64,000 nt of DNA from positions 689,164 to 753,163 of the forward strand of contig NZ_KB913033.1 in the NCBI RefSeq assembly GCF_000384235.1, written 5' to 3'. The position numbers and the translations under genes are program-made. The stretch comes from Hydrogenovibrio halophilus DSM 15072. Its GTDB lineage: Bacteria > Pseudomonadota > Gammaproteobacteria > Thiomicrospirales > Thiomicrospiraceae. Of the stretch, positions 25,081 through 37,711 are shown one piece after another; positions within the stretch are counted from its first letter, which is position 1; each line of letters begins with the position of its first letter. The notes under the pieces are model-generated. The model ran no database searches. It was not told where the DNA came from and saw only the letters and a list, made by a program, of their open reading frames with translations.

Positions 25081-26400
25081 ATGATCATACACGCATCCAA
25101 CATTCAGCTTGCACAGAGTCATCATTCGCAACAACTGATTGAAAGCCAGACCCGCCAACGCGCCCAAATCACCGCCAATGACGCCCCACCGGACGCGCCG
25201 CGCCGACTGATCACCGAAACCCACAGCCGGTTTGATTACCTGCAACAACATCAGGAACGCTTTCGCAGCCAAAGCCAGATCACCCATGCCGACGGTCGAG
25301 AACAGCAGCACAGCCACCACCAGAGTCTGGAGGCGCTGACCCGCTTGCATCTGTCGGGGCATCATGCACAGGCCGCGGCCATTCGGGCCTTTCCGGTGGC
25401 CAATCAGGCCGATGCCTCCGGCAAGGGGCTGGAACTGAGCGGCGAAGTCGGGTTTGAACTGACCCACCAGATGCAAATGCAAAGCGAACAGTCCTCACAA
25501 ATGGCCGCACAGGGAAACATCACGCTGGAAGACGGACGTCGGATCCGCTTTGATCTGTTCATGCAGCATCAGACCCAAACCCAACTGCATGCGATCAGCC
25601 AAACCCAACTGTCCCTGGCCACGTTTCAGGACCCGCTGGTGATCAACTTCGGCAGCGAGCGCACCCACCTGACCGATCAGGTGTTTGAGTTTGACCTCAA
25701 CAGCGATGGGCAAAACCAGTCACTGGCCAGCCTGGGCCGGGGCAGTGGCTATCTGGCCCTCGACCTCAATGACGACGGGCAGATCAATGACGGACAGGAA
25801 CTGTTCGGCCCGCAAAGCGGAAACGGCTTTACCGACCTGGCCCAATACGATGCCGACGGCAATGGCTGGATCGATGAACAGGACCCGATTTTTGACCAGC
25901 TCAAACTCTGGATGCCGCAACAGGGAGAGCAAGACGGGGCGCTGGTCAGCCTGTCCGACAAAGGGGTGGGCGCGATTTACCTGCAACAGGTCGCTCAGGC
26001 GCGCACCCATTTCAGTGAAGAAGGCGAAACCTTGGGCCAAACCCACGCAGGCGGACTGGTGCTGATGGAAAGTGGCGAAGTCAAAACCGCCGAAGCGATT
26101 GATTTGGCCGAACGCCAGACAGACGGTCAAGCTTCGCACCCTCCGGCCAGAGATCGGTTACAGGAAATGGCGGACGCCTTCAATGAGCGCCAGCGTGAAT
26201 GGGAAACACGATTCGCCGCATTATGGGGCCCCGCCCCGGAGCGTGGCACCGCCAATGGCGTTGCTCAACCCGGTGACAAAGCCAGCGACAAAGTCAGTGA
26301 AACCCGCGATTTCTTTGAGCGATTGCAGGCACAGATCGAACAGATCGTCGCCCAACGCAAAGCCCTGCTGGAAAGGGTGGAGCAACGCTACCAAACCTAG
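25081..26400 (+). CDS. EF-hand calcium-binding protein of unknown function
   Basis: A 439-aa protein without signal peptide or membrane segment. The N-terminal third is rich in Gln and His. The centre (about 200-290) has EF-hand-like loops DLNSDGQN, DLNDDGQINDGQ and DADGNGWIDEQD, next to GSGYLALDLN and ELFGPQSGNGF, a pattern widespread in proteobacterial calcium-binding proteins. The C-terminus (about 350-439) is charged and probably coiled-coil. AGGAG precedes the ATG. The function is unknown; calcium binding is well supported. Confidence 0.75.
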   Translation: MIIHASNIQLAQSHHSQQLIESQTRQRAQITANDAPPDAPRRLITETHSRFDYLQQHQERFRSQSQITHADGREQQHSHHQSLEALTRLHLSGHHAQAAAIRAFPVANQADASGKGLELSGEVGFELTHQMQMQSEQSSQMAAQGNITLEDGRRIRFDLFMQHQTQTQLHAISQTQLSLATFQDPLVINFGSERTHLTDQVFEFDLNSDGQNQSLASLGRGSGYLALDLNDDGQINDGQELFGPQSGNGFTDLAQYDADGNGWIDEQDPIFDQLKLWMPQQGEQDGALVSLSDKGVGAIYLQQVAQARTHFSEEGETLGQTHAGGLVLMESGEVKTAEAIDLAERQTDGQASHPPARDRLQEMADAFNERQREWETRFAALWGPAPERGTANGVAQPGDKASDKVSETRDFFERLQAQIEQIVAQRKALLERVEQRYQT

Positions 26401-26765
26401 CAGCCTGTCGGACCTAAGCCATTCGGGGCTGAAGCGCTCGCCTGCCTGATGATTAAAGATGAGAAAGCAACCAAAACGCCGAAAAAGAGACGCAAACGAT
26501 TGAAAAATGACAAACGCAAGGCGTAGAATTGAATCTGAAACATTCGGCTGTAACCGACTCGTCTGTTTCATGCTTTTGTACTGAGTTCACTTGGAAACCT
26601 GTTTTCACAAAGCCGTTTGCGAACAAGTATCGTGTCAGTGATTGCCACCGACTGAGAAAGCCTGCCTGAAAAACAGGTTTTGTGGAATCAAGGGCAAGTT
26701 AGGTCAATGCAAGGCATGAACCATCCGGATCAAGCCCACCCATTAAAAAATAATAAGACTTTTTG
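26401..26765 (+). other. 365-bp gene-free region before the kinase operon
   Basis: No convincing gene. An imperfect inverted repeat, ACCTGTTTTCA (26597-26607) against TGAAAAACAGGT (26667-26678), encloses about 60 bp and could fold in a leader. A 25-codon Lys/Arg-rich frame (26449-26526) has no ribosome site. Confidence 0.4.
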
Positions 26766-29700
26766 ATGCACTTTCCCATACTAGCAGACATTGCCACCCC
26801 AAACGTGGTCACCATTGACGCCAGCGAATCGGTTCGCAGCGCCATTCATCTGATGGTGTCACACAACCTCAGGGATGTCATCGTCACTCATCAGAACGAT
26901 TTGCGCATTCTGACCAGCCGTGAACTGATCGCCTTGCGACTTGAAGGCACCTCTTTCGACCGGCCTTTGTCCGACATCGGTTTGAACCCGGTGCCGACTC
27001 TGTCGTCACAGGCCAATGTGCTGGAGGCTCTGGAAGTCATCCGTCGCCACCCCAATGATCATGTCTGTGTCACCGACGCATCAGGGCATCTGAGCGGCAT
27101 TGTCAGCTACAGCGATCTGGCCACATGCCTCGACCCGGCAAATCTGGCCAAAAGCAAAACGCTGGCAGACGTTCTGAAAACGACCCAATATGTGAAAGCC
27201 GACATTGACCAATTGATGTCGGACGTGTTCCAGACACTGAACCGGGCCAACCAAAGCGCCGCAATTGTGTATGAAGGGCAACAGGCTGTGGGATTAATCA
27301 CCCAAAGCGATGCCATTCGCTTCTTTGACCGCAATGGCGACCTGAGCACCCGGGCCGGGTCGGTCATGTCAGCCCCTCTCAAAACATTCAACAGTGACCT
27401 GGCCATAGGCCATGCGCTGAGCAAAGCCAGAGACTGTCAGATCAAACGATTGGTGATCATCGACCCCAATCACGGTCAGCCTGTGGGCCTTCTTCACCAG
27501 AAAGACCTGGTATCGATGGTGTATCTGGAATGGAGTGAACGACTGGCGCAGGAAACCGAGCGCCTGAAAACCGAACGCGACCTGTTTGCGGGCGGCCCCG
27601 TCATTGTGTTCAAGTGGCGTCCGGAACCCGGCTGGCCGGTGGCCTTCGCCTCTCCCAACGTGCAACAAGTACTGGGTTATTCGCCCGACACACTGATCGA
27701 AGACCATCAGACATTCATTGATCTGGTTCACCCCGAAGACCGGGACCGAATCGGAAACGAAGTGGCCCACTATCTGGTCGAAAAGCGGGAATTCTGGGAA
27801 CAGAATTACCGTGTGATCAACGCTCAGGGAAATTACCGCTGGTTCTATGATTACACTCGCCCTCTCTACAATGATCAGGGCGAGGTGGAAGAAATTCTCG
27901 GTTACCTGGTGGATCAGACCGAAGCCCGCCATGCCCAACACAGACTGGAAGAGTTGGCCAAAAACATTCCAGGCATGATTTATGAGTTGGTCCGCTCAGC
28001 GGATGGGCACCTGGCGTTTACGTTTGCCAGCCCGGCCATTGTGGATTTGTTTGACCTGTTGCCCGAAGATGTCAGCGACGACGCACGGATTTTATTTGAG
28101 CGCATCCACCCGGATGACCATGACGCGTTAATGAACGCGGTGAACGAATCTGCAAACAATCTGACCCCCTGGTCACAGGAGTTTCGGGTGCAGTTGCCCA
28201 GCGGCCTGACCCGCTGGCTCAGCGGCCAGTCCAGCCCGACCCGCCTGGAAGACGGATCAATACTCTGGCACGGTTTTGCCTCCGACATCACCAATTCGAA
28301 ATCGGTGGAACAGGCCCTGAAGGAAAGCGAATCAAAATACCGGACCCTTCTGGAAAACCTGCCGGTTCTGATCTATCGATGCGAAGTGAACCCGCCCTGG
28401 CACATGCACCACATCAGCCAGAACGCAGCAAAGCTCTGCGGCTATGAGCCCGACGTCTTCCTGTCGGGGCAGATGACCTGGGCCGATGTCATCGAGCCAG
28501 CAGACATGCCCGAAGTGGAAGCCGCCGTGGCCGAAGGTGTCGCTCACCACTGCAAATACGAAGTCAGCTATCGGGTGCGCCATCGCGATGGCCATGTCAT
28601 CTGGGTCAATGAAATCGGGTCCGGCCAGGGGCACGATGCTCATGGAAATGCGGCTTATCTGGATGGTGTCATCACCGACATCACCGACCGGAAAGCCGAA
28701 CAGGACAAGCGGCTGGCATCTGAAAAACGCCTGCAGGATGTGATCGATGCCGCCGGAGCATACGTTTGGGAGGTCGATCTTGAAGGCCATTTTCTCTTTG
28801 CCTCGGATCAAGCGGAAACCATTCTCGGGTTGACGCCGGACCAACTTCAGCACACGCCTTTTGACCTCATGCCAGACGACGAACGCCAGAGAGTCAGTGC
28901 GTTTTTTGCCGACATCGTCGCTCAAAAAGAACCTTTTCACAACCTGGAGCATCGCTCTCTCCATACAAAAGGACACGAAGTCTGGCAACGTGTCAGTGGC
29001 GTTCCGGTGTTTGATTCAGAAGGTCAGTTGTACGCTTACCAGGGCACTTCTCTGGACATCAGCAAACACAAACACTTAATGAAATCACTGGAACAAAAAG
29101 AAACGCGCTTTGATGGCCTTTTCAAGAACACCCGCAGCGGCGTCGCCATTTTTGAGCCGGTTGAGAATGGCAAGGATTTTGTGTTCATTGACTTCAACCC
29201 CGCTGGTGAAACCATTGAAAACGTCTCCAAGGATCGCGTCCTTGGACGCAAAATCACTGATGTCTTCCCGGGTGTAAAAGAATTTGGATTGTTGTCGGTG
29301 CTGCAACGGGTGACGCGTACAGGTCAACCGGAAACCCTGCCGATCAAATCCTACAAAGATCACCGCATCCAAGGGTGGCGCGAAAACAATGTGTTTCGCC
29401 TGAGTTCAGGAGAGGTCGTAGCGGTTTACGAAGACTTGACTGAAATCAAACAAGCCCAACAAGAGGCTGAAGCGGCCAATCAGGCCAAATCCGAATTTCT
29501 GGCCAACATGAGTCACGAGATCCGCACGCCCATGAACGGCATCATTGGCCTGAGTGAAATCGCCCTGTCCGAAAAAGACCCTGACACCATGCACAGCCAC
29601 ATCAAAAAAGTACACCAATCGGGCCGCATGTTGCTGGGCATCATTAACGACATCCTCGACTTCTCCAAGATCGAGGCCGGCAAACTGTCTCTGGACCCTC

Positions 29701-31283
29701 AGCCCTTTTATATCAGCACTTTGATTGATAACCTCTACAGCCTGTTTGCCAACAACGCACACGAAAAGGGGCTTGATCTGGTGTTTGAACACGATGCACT
29801 GGATCAGACCTGCGTTGTCACCGACGAGCTGCGTCTGCGACAGGTCATGACCAACCTGATTGGCAATGCCATCAAATTCACCGAGCAAGGGCAAGTCACG
29901 GTGCATGTGAGTCAAACCGACTCTGACGCTTCCGTGCCCCGCTTTCGTTTCCAGATTTCAGACACAGGCATTGGCTTGAGCGAGGCACATCAGCAAAAGC
30001 TGTTTCAGGCCTTCAGCCAGGCCGACGCCAGCATCACGCGCAAACATGGCGGCACCGGTCTGGGTCTGGTGATCAGCCAGCATCTGGTGCAACTGCTGGG
30101 AGGCGAACGCATTCACATAGACAGCCGCCTGAACCAGGGTTCCGATTTTTATTTTGATCTGCCGATCCCTCTGTGTCACACCGGTCAGTTTCCGGAAAAA
30201 GCGGCTCCTGCCGAACCAGACCGCGTATCGGGCTCGAAGCTGAACGGACACATTCTGCTGGTGGAAGACAATGCCATCAATCAGGAAGTGGCCGCCAACA
30301 TGCTGGAACAGTCTGGACTCACTGCCACCATGGCCGAAAACGGGCAGGTGGCCGTCAACAAAGCACGCACCCACGCCTTTGATCTGATTCTGATGGACAT
30401 CCAGATGCCGGTGATGGATGGCTATCAGGCCACACGGGCGATTCGCGCGTTTGATTCCCGGGTGCCGATTGTCGCGCTGACCGCGGCGGCGATGATCGAA
30501 GACAAGGAAAAAGCACTGCAAGCGGGGATGAACGACCATTTAAGCAAGCCCATTCATGCCAAAGACTTGCACACGCTGATGAGCCGTTATCTTGACTTAC
30601 CCAGCCAGGAGAAAGACACCATGCTCGACGAATCCAGGGAACGCAAGGAGCAACCGACCTCATCCACCCCCCTGATTGACCATTCCGCCGGTCTGGCACA
30701 ACTGGGCGGCAACAAGGCCCTGTATCAAAAGCTGCTGGTGCAGTTTGACCAACAGCTGGAACACGAATACGCACAGTTACCTGAGCAATTGAAGGCTCTG
30801 GCGGCCACCGATGACCCGACACAGATCAGCGACACCACTTGGCAGGAACTGCAGCAACAAAACCACGCACTCAAGGGCGTTGCGGGCAATCTGGCCATCA
30901 TGGCCCTGTTTGAGCAGAGCCGGAAAATCGATCTGTTATTAAAGCAGCATCAGTGCCCCAGCTCCCAGCAGGTCGAAGATTATGAACAGGCGTTCACGCA
31001 GACCCAGGCCGCACTGACCCAGATACAATCGGATGCGTCGAGGGCGCGCACACCGTCACCCAAAACCGATCCATCCGGCACAGCCGATCGAAATCAGTTG
31101 CAGGCACTGCTTGAGCGCATCCGTCAAAGCGAATTCATTGAAGACGAGGAGCTGGATCAGATCGGCCAACAACTGGATGCCAGACACCAGAGCAGCTGGA
31201 CGGCCCTGGCCCAGGCACTCGAGGACTTTGAATTCGATCAGGCCGCCCGGCAACTGCAAACGATTCTGGACACACTCGACTGA
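26766..31283 (+). CDS. hybrid histidine kinase with CBS, PAS, REC and Hpt domains
   Basis: A 1505-aa cytoplasmic sensor kinase. In order: about four CBS repeats (1-260), five PAS-type sensor domains (about 275-900), HisKA with phospho-His in [10 protein letters not shown] (about 916), HATPase ([10 protein letters not shown] near 1100), a receiver with Asp in [11 protein letters not shown] (about 1211) and a C-terminal Hpt-like region with NHALKG (about 1367). CBS domains usually bind adenine nucleotides, so energy state is a possible input. ATG 26766 was used, one codon after a TTG; no strong ribosome site is seen. The stop overlaps the next start by 1 bp. Confidence 0.93.
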   Translation: MHFPILADIATPNVVTIDASESVRSAIHLMVSHNLRDVIVTHQNDLRILTSRELIALRLEGTSFDRPLSDIGLNPVPTLSSQANVLEALEVIRRHPNDHVCVTDASGHLSGIVSYSDLATCLDPANLAKSKTLADVLKTTQYVKADIDQLMSDVFQTLNRANQSAAIVYEGQQAVGLITQSDAIRFFDRNGDLSTRAGSVMSAPLKTFNSDLAIGHALSKARDCQIKRLVIIDPNHGQPVGLLHQKDLVSMVYLEWSERLAQETERLKTERDLFAGGPVIVFKWRPEPGWPVAFASPNVQQVLGYSPDTLIEDHQTFIDLVHPEDRDRIGNEVAHYLVEKREFWEQNYRVINAQGNYRWFYDYTRPLYNDQGEVEEILGYLVDQTEARHAQHRLEELAKNIPGMIYELVRSADGHLAFTFASPAIVDLFDLLPEDVSDDARILFERIHPDDHDALMNAVNESANNLTPWSQEFRVQLPSGLTRWLSGQSSPTRLEDGSILWHGFASDITNSKSVEQALKESESKYRTLLENLPVLIYRCEVNPPWHMHHISQNAAKLCGYEPDVFLSGQMTWADVIEPADMPEVEAAVAEGVAHHCKYEVSYRVRHRDGHVIWVNEIGSGQGHDAHGNAAYLDGVITDITDRKAEQDKRLASEKRLQDVIDAAGAYVWEVDLEGHFLFASDQAETILGLTPDQLQHTPFDLMPDDERQRVSAFFADIVAQKEPFHNLEHRSLHTKGHEVWQRVSGVPVFDSEGQLYAYQGTSLDISKHKHLMKSLEQKETRFDGLFKNTRSGVAIFEPVENGKDFVFIDFNPAGETIENVSKDRVLGRKITDVFPGVKEFGLLSVLQRVTRTGQPETLPIKSYKDHRIQGWRENNVFRLSSGEVVAVYEDLTEIKQAQQEAEAANQAKSEFLANMSHEIRTPMNGIIGLSEIALSEKDPDTMHSHIKKVHQSGRMLLGIINDILDFSKIEAGKLSLDPQPFYISTLIDNLYSLFANNAHEKGLDLVFEHDALDQTCVVTDELRLRQVMTNLIGNAIKFTEQGQVTVHVSQTDSDASVPRFRFQISDTGIGLSEAHQQKLFQAFSQADASITRKHGGTGLGLVISQHLVQLLGGERIHIDSRLNQGSDFYFDLPIPLCHTGQFPEKAAPAEPDRVSGSKLNGHILLVEDNAINQEVAANMLEQSGLTATMAENGQVAVNKARTHAFDLILMDIQMPVMDGYQATRAIRAFDSRVPIVALTAAAMIEDKEKALQAGMNDHLSKPIHAKDLHTLMSRYLDLPSQEKDTMLDESRERKEQPTSSTPLIDHSAGLAQLGGNKALYQKLLVQFDQQLEHEYAQLPEQLKALAATDDPTQISDTTWQELQQQNHALKGVAGNLAIMALFEQSRKIDLLLKQHQCPSSQQVEDYEQAFTQTQAALTQIQSDASRARTPSPKTDPSGTADRNQLQALLERIRQSEFIEDEELDQIGQQLDARHQSSWTALAQALEDFEFDQAARQLQTILDTLD

Positions 31284-33355
31284 TGCCTGCGTCTGCGGCC
31301 CGTCTGAGGCAACTGAAAACCAACTGGGTGTATGCTCTACCGGCTATGATCACCGCTCTTGTGGTCTGGGGGCTGGCGCACTATTACAGCCAGGTGGCGC
31401 ATCAGAAGGCGCAACTGGAACAACGCCAGAACGTGTCGCATACGCTGGGTCAGTTGCGTATGCAGCTTGAAAGCACAATCATCAGCAGTGCCAGCCGGAT
31501 TGAGGGCCTGATTGCCTTTATCAAGTTGCACCCGCAACTGTCACAACAGCAGTACCGGAACTTTGCCGCCGAACTGATCGAAGACTACCCGCTGATTCAG
31601 AACATCGCCGCCGCCCCGGACCTGACCGTGCGCTTCATGTACCCCTATGAGGGCAATGAAGCCATAGTGGGCAAAAGCTACCTCGACATTCCAGCGCAAA
31701 AGCAAGGTGCCCTGAAAGCCCAACAGGCACGCACGCTGGTTCTGGCCGGGCCCGTCAATCTGTTGCAGGGTGGGGTCGGTTTCATTGCGCGTTATCCGGT
31801 TTTTATTCAGGACTCCGATGGGGAACGATTCTGGGGACTGGTGTCCAGTGTCATGCCCACACAGGCCCTTTACCAGAGCGCAGGCCTGACCCGAAAAACG
31901 GGCCTGAAACTGGCCATTCGCGGTCAGGATGCGACAGGAGCGAAAGGCGAAGTCTTCTTTGGTGAAGAAGACGTATTTACGTCACAACCGGTTTTGCAGA
32001 GCGTGACCCTGCCGCATGGCTCCTGGCAACTGGCTGCCCTGCCTGAAAAAGGCTGGCTGAAACACGCTCCCAGTGACTGGCAGACCCGGGTCATATTCTG
32101 GGGACTGGGAAGTTTTCTGGTGGCTCTCGCCGCCTATATCGGTCGTCTGTGGCAGCAGCGCCGCCAACATGCACTGGCGCTGGAAAAGTCGGCCAGACAG
32201 GCCCAGGCGGCCAACCGGGCCAAATCGGAATTTCTGGCCAACATGAGTCACGAAATCCGCACCCCTCTCAACGGCATTCTGGGCCTGAGTGACCTCGCCC
32301 GAAGCGAACGCAACGACAACCGGCGTGACTCGCATTTGACCCAGCTGCACCATTCCGCTGAATTGTTGCTGGCGTTGATCAATGACATTCTGGATTTTTC
32401 CAAAATCGAAGCGGGCAAGATGACGCTTGACCCACAGCCGTTTCAGTTGAAACACCTGATCAAATCCCTGACCGGACTGTTTGGACCGATGGCCCGCAAA
32501 AAAGCCCTGACACTCAAATTGGACATAAGGCTGTCGGCCAGCACCTGGCTGCTGGCCGACAGCCTGCGGCTTCGCCAGGTGTTGTCGAATCTTCTCAGCA
32601 ATGCCATCAAATTCACCCCGGACGGTCAGGTAACAATGAGCATCACAGAAACCACTCAAAATCACCAGGCCTGGTTGGTTTTCAGGGTTTCCGACACAGG
32701 CATTGGCATGACACCGGCACAACAGACCAATCTGATGCGTCCGTTTCATCAGGCAGACACGTCCATCACCCGTGAATACGGCGGAACGGGACTGGGACTG
32801 GTCATCAGCCAGCGCCTGATTCAGGCAATGGGAGGTCCGGGCTTGACATTGAACTCGACACCCGACCAGGGCACGGACGTCGGTTTTCGCATCCCCCTGC
32901 ATATTGTCAAGGCCCCGGAAAACACCGCCAATGCTTTTGAGTCATCTGCGCCTCAGCCACCGAAAACACTGCAGGGACGCGTGCTGCTGGTCGAAGACAA
33001 TGCCATCAACCAGACCGTGGCTGTGGCGCAACTGGCTCAGATCGGGCTGACGGTTGAAGTGGCCGACAACGGCCAGAAAGCGGTACAATGTATGCAAGAA
33101 AATCACTACGACGTCGTGTTAATGGACATTCAGATGCCAATCATGGACGGCTATCAGGCGACTCGCAGCATTCGTTTGTTTGACCGGGACACACCGATCA
33201 TCGCCCTGACCGCCGCAGCCATGATCGAAGACAGACAAAAAGCTCTGAATGCGGGCATGAACGACCATCTGGCCAAGCCCATCGATGCCCGACAACTCCG
33301 ACAGACCCTTTCTGATTATCTGAACACCTCTTTGCAAAAGGACGGACAATTTTGA
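31283..33355 (+). CDS. membrane hybrid histidine kinase (CHASE-type sensor)
   Basis: A 690-aa kinase with a first membrane helix (about 15-35), a periplasmic CHASE-like region (about 55-255; the FIARYPVF stretch is typical), a second helix (about 272-292), HisKA with phospho-His323 ([10 protein letters not shown]), an HATPase domain and one receiver (Asp about 615). There is no Hpt domain, so it may feed phosphate to the neighbours. It overlaps the preceding kinase by 1 bp and is followed closely by a third. A palindrome at 32664-32675 encodes QAW. Confidence 0.93.
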   Translation: MPASAARLRQLKTNWVYALPAMITALVVWGLAHYYSQVAHQKAQLEQRQNVSHTLGQLRMQLESTIISSASRIEGLIAFIKLHPQLSQQQYRNFAAELIEDYPLIQNIAAAPDLTVRFMYPYEGNEAIVGKSYLDIPAQKQGALKAQQARTLVLAGPVNLLQGGVGFIARYPVFIQDSDGERFWGLVSSVMPTQALYQSAGLTRKTGLKLAIRGQDATGAKGEVFFGEEDVFTSQPVLQSVTLPHGSWQLAALPEKGWLKHAPSDWQTRVIFWGLGSFLVALAAYIGRLWQQRRQHALALEKSARQAQAANRAKSEFLANMSHEIRTPLNGILGLSDLARSERNDNRRDSHLTQLHHSAELLLALINDILDFSKIEAGKMTLDPQPFQLKHLIKSLTGLFGPMARKKALTLKLDIRLSASTWLLADSLRLRQVLSNLLSNAIKFTPDGQVTMSITETTQNHQAWLVFRVSDTGIGMTPAQQTNLMRPFHQADTSITREYGGTGLGLVISQRLIQAMGGPGLTLNSTPDQGTDVGFRIPLHIVKAPENTANAFESSAPQPPKTLQGRVLLVEDNAINQTVAVAQLAQIGLTVEVADNGQKAVQCMQENHYDVVLMDIQMPIMDGYQATRSIRLFDRDTPIIALTAAAMIEDRQKALNAGMNDHLAKPIDARQLRQTLSDYLNTSLQKDGQF
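32664..32675. repeat. palindrome inside the second kinase gene
   Basis: An exact copy read in the QAW frame (NHQAWLV), flanked by AAAATC and TGGTTTT. Confidence 0.85.
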
Positions 33356-33405
33356 CCGACCACAGCACGCCTAATCCTGCCAAATCAACCAGGGACGAGA
33401 CACCC

Positions 33406-36400
33406 ATGTCGCGCCCCCGGACCGGACTGAATCTGGCGCATCGACTGATGCTCTATTCCCAACTGGTCTTTGTCGGACTGACCCTGTTGGTCGGTCTGGC
33501 CATGGGGTACCTGGTGTACCAGGATTCCAAGGCGCAATTGATCCAGCAGCAAAACACACTGAATCTGCAACTGGCACACCGCATTGACGCGGAAATGCTT
33601 GACCGTCGAAACACCCTGGCACCTCTGGCCAGACAACTGACCGACGGGAAAGCACTCAAACCCTTGCCGGCCATGCAACAGGCACTGGACTCCCGGATCA
33701 AACTGCACCAGTTCTTCAATGGCGGCCTGGTGATTGCCGACGCCCGTGGCAACATTCTGCTTGATTCGCCCACGGTCGATGGGCGCGTGGGACTCAACAT
33801 CAGTGACCGCCCCCACTTTCAACGGATTCAGGCGGCCAATGGTCCTTATATCACCAACGCCTTTAACGGGCGAGCGGTCAGGGAACCGGTGTTTCACATC
33901 TATGTGCCCATCCGGGCAGAAGACCAGACCATTCTCGGCTATGTGTTTGGCGTCACCAAACTTCGCGAAGACAATTTTTTGACCAGCCTCTCTCAATCCC
34001 TGCTGCAGGACAACCACCACTTTTATGTTCTGGACATGACCGGTGAGCGTATCGTGGCTTCGACCCGCCATGAACTGGTGCTCAAAGATTTGTCAATCTT
34101 CGATGACAGTGCCGTACTGGCGGAGGCCCGATCAGGCCAATACACCGGCATCGCCGCAAGTCACTTTGGCGGCGACGTGATCTACAGTGGCAATGGCCTC
34201 GAATCGGTGGACTGGCTGGTTGTGCATACCGTGCCCAAACAGGCGGCCTTTGCCCCGGTGCAATCGCTTCTGCAGAAACTGTCGCTGCTGGCACTGCTGC
34301 TGTTCACGCTGGTGATTGCCACCAGCATCTGGTACATCCGGCGTGAACTGGCCCCACTGGAAACCATGTCCAGCCAGATTGAACGGATGGTGCAAGGCTC
34401 CCTCGCACCCGAGCCACTTGAACACGATCGAAATGACGAACTGGGACGCCTGATCGCTGCGTTCAATCGCCTCCAGGCCAAACAACAGCACACCATGAGC
34501 GAATTAAGGCAAGCCAAACAGACGTCCGATGCCGCCAATCTGGCCAAGTCGCAATTTCTGGCCAACATGAGTCATGAAATCCGCACGCCTCTCAATGCCG
34601 TCATTGGGCTGACCGAACTGCTACTGGATGACCGGTCGCTGACATCGAAAGCGGCTTACCGGATTCAACAGGTCCACGGTTCCGGCAAATTGCTTCTGGG
34701 GATCATCAATGACGTGCTGGACTATTCCAAAATCGAAAGCGGTCGTCTGGAGCTGGAAACCGAACCCTTCAAACTGAACGCCATTCTGGAACAAATGTCG
34801 GTCCTCTTTGGCGATCTGGCATCGGAAAAACGGCTTGAACTGATCTTTCACGTTCACCCGGACGTCCCCACCTCTCTGGTGGGCGACAGCCTGCGCCTGA
34901 CCCAGATCCTGACCAACCTGATCAACAATGCGATCAAGTTCACCGAGGAAGGGGAAATCGAGCTGTGCATCCGCACCACCCAAGTCACATCCACCCATGC
35001 CACCCTGGCGTTTGCCGTCAGAGACACCGGCATTGGCATGACCGATGCACAACGCCAAAGACTGTTCCACGCCTTCATGCAGGCCGATACCTCCATCACC
35101 CGCAAACATGGCGGAACCGGACTGGGTCTGGTCATCAGCCAGCGCCTGGTGCATCTGATGGGGGGCGACGCCATTCAGGTGGCATCGGAACCGAACGAAG
35201 GCTCCGTCTTTCAGTTTGAACTTACCCTGCCGACAGCAGGGCCATCACAACGTCTGGCCCATCAGTTTGACTGTGATCCCGAACCCTGTCGTGCGCTGGT
35301 AGTAGACGACCAACCCACTACTCGAGCCATTCTGGGAGAAATTCTGTCATCCTGGCGGTTTGAGGTGGACGAAGCCGAAGACGGCGCTCAGGCGGTGGAA
35401 AAGGTCATCGAGCATCAGGAAGAAGAGCGGTTTTACAAGGTCATACTCATGGATTGGGAAATGCCCAGACTCAACGGGCTCGATGCCTTGCGTCGCATCA
35501 AATCACTGTATCTGGAGTCCGGGCACGAACAGGATCTGCCAGCGCTTCTGATGGTCAGTGCGCACCACGAAAGCGAACTGAACATGCAGTCCTCGGACCA
35601 GTTTTCGTTTTTACACAAGCCCTTCAGTCCATCGCACCTGTACAACGCCATCAACACAATGCACCGGCTGGACAAGCTCGGCGTGAGCAGCCACCACACG
35701 ACCGTTGCCTTTACCGGCCAGTCAGTGCTGGTGGTGGAAGACAATGCCATCAACCGTGAAGTCATCACCGAAATTCTGAAAGGCCTGAACCTTCAGGTAA
35801 CCTGCGCCGAAGATGGGTCCGAGGGACTTCAGGCCGTCAGAAAAGGGGATTTCGACATGGTATTGATGGACATACAGATGCCGGTCATGGATGGCTATCA
35901 GGCCACTCGCGCCATCCGCAAAATCAAACCCAACCTGCCCATTGTCGCTCTGACGGCCGCCGCCATGGTGGAAGACAAGCAAAAAACCCTGGCAGCAGGC
36001 ATGGATGCGCATCTGGCCAAACCCATTGATCAGGCCGAACTCAAGCGTGTTCTCATGAACTATCTGGACTGGACCGAAACCGATGCTTCTGCGCCAGAGC
36101 CCGAAAAGAAGTCCACTCAACCCGCTCTGGACAAGGCAGCGGAACAAATGCTGGAACAACCCGGAGAAATGGAAGTGGACGCAAAAACCCATGCCGTTCT
36201 GGCGCGTACTCGCCCAACGGTACTGGTCGTGGACGACGAAGCCGCCAATGCCAAAATTCTGGCCAACGGTCTGAAAGACGACCACCGCATCAAGGTGGCC
36301 AATACTGGCCGAAAAGCCCTGAGTGTCGCCGAAACCCAACCACAACCCGACTTGATTCTTCTGGACATTCTCATGCCGGACATGGACGGCTACGAAGTCT

Positions 36401-37119
36401 GCCGGATTCTGAAAAACAACCCGAAAACCCAGTCCATCCCCATCATTTTTGTCAGTGCTCTGGACCACAATGCCGAAGAAGAAAAAGGCCTGAACATGGG
36501 GGCCGTGGACTACATTTCCAAGCCTTTTCACCTGCCGATTGTTCGCTCCAGAGTGCGCAATCACCTGGCACTCAAGCTCAAAACCGACCTGCTGGAGCAA
36601 ATGTCGCACATGGACGGACTGACGCATATTGCCAACCGACGCCAGTTTGACGAAACCCTGACCAGAGAAGCCAAACGACTGGCGCGCAGTCACGAACCAC
36701 TGGGCATCCTGATGATGGACATCGACTTTTTCAAACCCTTTAATGATCACTATGGTCACGGCCAGGGTGACATGTGCCTACAGAAGGTTGCCGAAGCTCT
36801 GCAGGGTGTGATCAAACGACCTGGCGATCTACTGGCACGCTATGGCGGCGAAGAATTTGTGGTCCTGTTGCCGGAAACGCCCATAGAAGGAGTTGAAAAA
36901 ATCGGCAACGAACTTCGCGCGGCCGTGGAAGACCTGACATTGAAGCATGAGTATTCGGAAACATCCGAATACGTGACCATCAGTGTCGGCGGCGTGTCCG
37001 GGACCGTTTCCGATGAGCAACAGGCGAAGCGTCTTCTCAAAGGCGCTGACCAGTCGCTGTATCATGCCAAAGAACAGGGGCGCAACCGGGTGGTGGTGAC
37101 TGAGGGCGGAGAGAAATAA
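33406..37119 (+). CDS. hybrid histidine kinase with three receivers and GGDEF output
   Basis: A 1237-aa protein. A membrane helix (about 10-35), a Cache-like periplasmic sensor (40-285), a second helix (about 290-312), HAMP, HisKA with His about 390 ([10 protein letters not shown]), HATPase, three receivers (about 625, 770 and 935 onward; the last with [11 protein letters not shown]) and a GGDEF domain with GGEEF (about 1147). RPGD five residues before GGEEF forms an intact inhibitory I-site. It should turn phosphorelay input into c-di-GMP. ATG 33406 was preferred to TTG 33352, which overlaps the previous stop. Confidence 0.92.
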   Translation: MSRPRTGLNLAHRLMLYSQLVFVGLTLLVGLAMGYLVYQDSKAQLIQQQNTLNLQLAHRIDAEMLDRRNTLAPLARQLTDGKALKPLPAMQQALDSRIKLHQFFNGGLVIADARGNILLDSPTVDGRVGLNISDRPHFQRIQAANGPYITNAFNGRAVREPVFHIYVPIRAEDQTILGYVFGVTKLREDNFLTSLSQSLLQDNHHFYVLDMTGERIVASTRHELVLKDLSIFDDSAVLAEARSGQYTGIAASHFGGDVIYSGNGLESVDWLVVHTVPKQAAFAPVQSLLQKLSLLALLLFTLVIATSIWYIRRELAPLETMSSQIERMVQGSLAPEPLEHDRNDELGRLIAAFNRLQAKQQHTMSELRQAKQTSDAANLAKSQFLANMSHEIRTPLNAVIGLTELLLDDRSLTSKAAYRIQQVHGSGKLLLGIINDVLDYSKIESGRLELETEPFKLNAILEQMSVLFGDLASEKRLELIFHVHPDVPTSLVGDSLRLTQILTNLINNAIKFTEEGEIELCIRTTQVTSTHATLAFAVRDTGIGMTDAQRQRLFHAFMQADTSITRKHGGTGLGLVISQRLVHLMGGDAIQVASEPNEGSVFQFELTLPTAGPSQRLAHQFDCDPEPCRALVVDDQPTTRAILGEILSSWRFEVDEAEDGAQAVEKVIEHQEEERFYKVILMDWEMPRLNGLDALRRIKSLYLESGHEQDLPALLMVSAHHESELNMQSSDQFSFLHKPFSPSHLYNAINTMHRLDKLGVSSHHTTVAFTGQSVLVVEDNAINREVITEILKGLNLQVTCAEDGSEGLQAVRKGDFDMVLMDIQMPVMDGYQATRAIRKIKPNLPIVALTAAAMVEDKQKTLAAGMDAHLAKPIDQAELKRVLMNYLDWTETDASAPEPEKKSTQPALDKAAEQMLEQPGEMEVDAKTHAVLARTRPTVLVVDDEAANAKILANGLKDDHRIKVANTGRKALSVAETQPQPDLILLDILMPDMDGYEVCRILKNNPKTQSIPIIFVSALDHNAEEEKGLNMGAVDYISKPFHLPIVRSRVRNHLALKLKTDLLEQMSHMDGLTHIANRRQFDETLTREAKRLARSHEPLGILMMDIDFFKPFNDHYGHGQGDMCLQKVAEALQGVIKRPGDLLARYGGEEFVVLLPETPIEGVEKIGNELRAAVEDLTLKHEYSETSEYVTISVGGVSGTVSDEQQAKRLLKGADQSLYHAKEQGRNRVVVTEGGEK

Positions 37120-37150
37120 AAAAAAGCCGGTCGTTCCAAGGAACGCCGGC
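37118..37150 (-). terminator. terminator of the small periplasmic gene
   Basis: Stem GCCGG-t-CGTTCC/GGAACG-CCGGC with a 2-nt loop, and eight Ts on the minus strand. It also lies just past the kinase operon stop. Confidence 0.85.
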
Positions 37151-37225
37151 AAAGGTCTGAGGAGAATCAAAAATCGTTTGCTTTTTTTGTCCCTGACGCA
37201 AACCTTCAGGGCAGATCATGCCTGT

Positions 37226-37492
37226 TTACAGAAACGAATAGGTCTCGTAAGTGCGCCCGTAAACACGGGGTTTGTCCACGGACGCATCCCATGACCAGCT
37301 ATTGACTTCGTTGTCATAAACCTCTGAGGTTTCCAGAGCGGCTTCGTCTTTGGCCTGCTTTTCCGCAGCCAGTTTTTCAATCACCGCCGGATCACCGTCA
37401 AACGCCCAAGTATCCGCCGCAGCCATCGGTGCAACGGCACTCATGCCAAATGCCATCATCAACCCAATCAACGTCTTTTTCTGTGCCAACAT
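37226..37492 (-). CDS. small exported protein of unknown function
   Basis: An 88-aa protein whose signal peptide ends at MAAADTW (about residue 26). The mature part is acidic, with Trp/Tyr-rich ends (NSWSWDASV, YGRTYETYSFL). AAGGAG lies 8 nt before the ATG and a strong terminator follows, so it is a genuine single-gene unit. I do not recognise the family. Confidence 0.7.
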   Translation of the reverse strand: MLAQKKTLIGLMMAFGMSAVAPMAAADTWAFDGDPAVIEKLAAEKQAKDEAALETSEVYDNEVNSWSWDASVDKPRVYGRTYETYSFL

Positions 37493-37650
37493 CGGTTCAC
37501 TCCTTCTTTTATTTCAGCTAACATGCGGCAACTCATTAAATATTCTTGCTCCGCATCAATATCTTCAATATTAGAGTTTACTGATATATAAACAGCATGC
37601 AAGGTTTTTTATACGGGTATCAGTTTATTTTGTGTAAATGGCTCCGGCGA

Positions 37651-37676
37651 AAAAAAAAGCGCCGGACGGCGCTTTT
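37651..37676 (-). terminator. TRAP binding-protein gene terminator
   Basis: Stem AAAAGCGCC/GGCGCTTTT with a T-run on the minus strand, 36 bp after the stop. Confidence 0.9.
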
Positions 37677-37711
37677 CGGATGTCAAAGTGGCTGATGACA
37701 GCCTGTCGGCG

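Noticed and set aside
26449-26526. A 25-codon Lys/Arg-rich frame before the kinase operon
   Set aside because: It has no ribosome site and no recognisable relative; a chance frame in a gene-free stretch is more likely.
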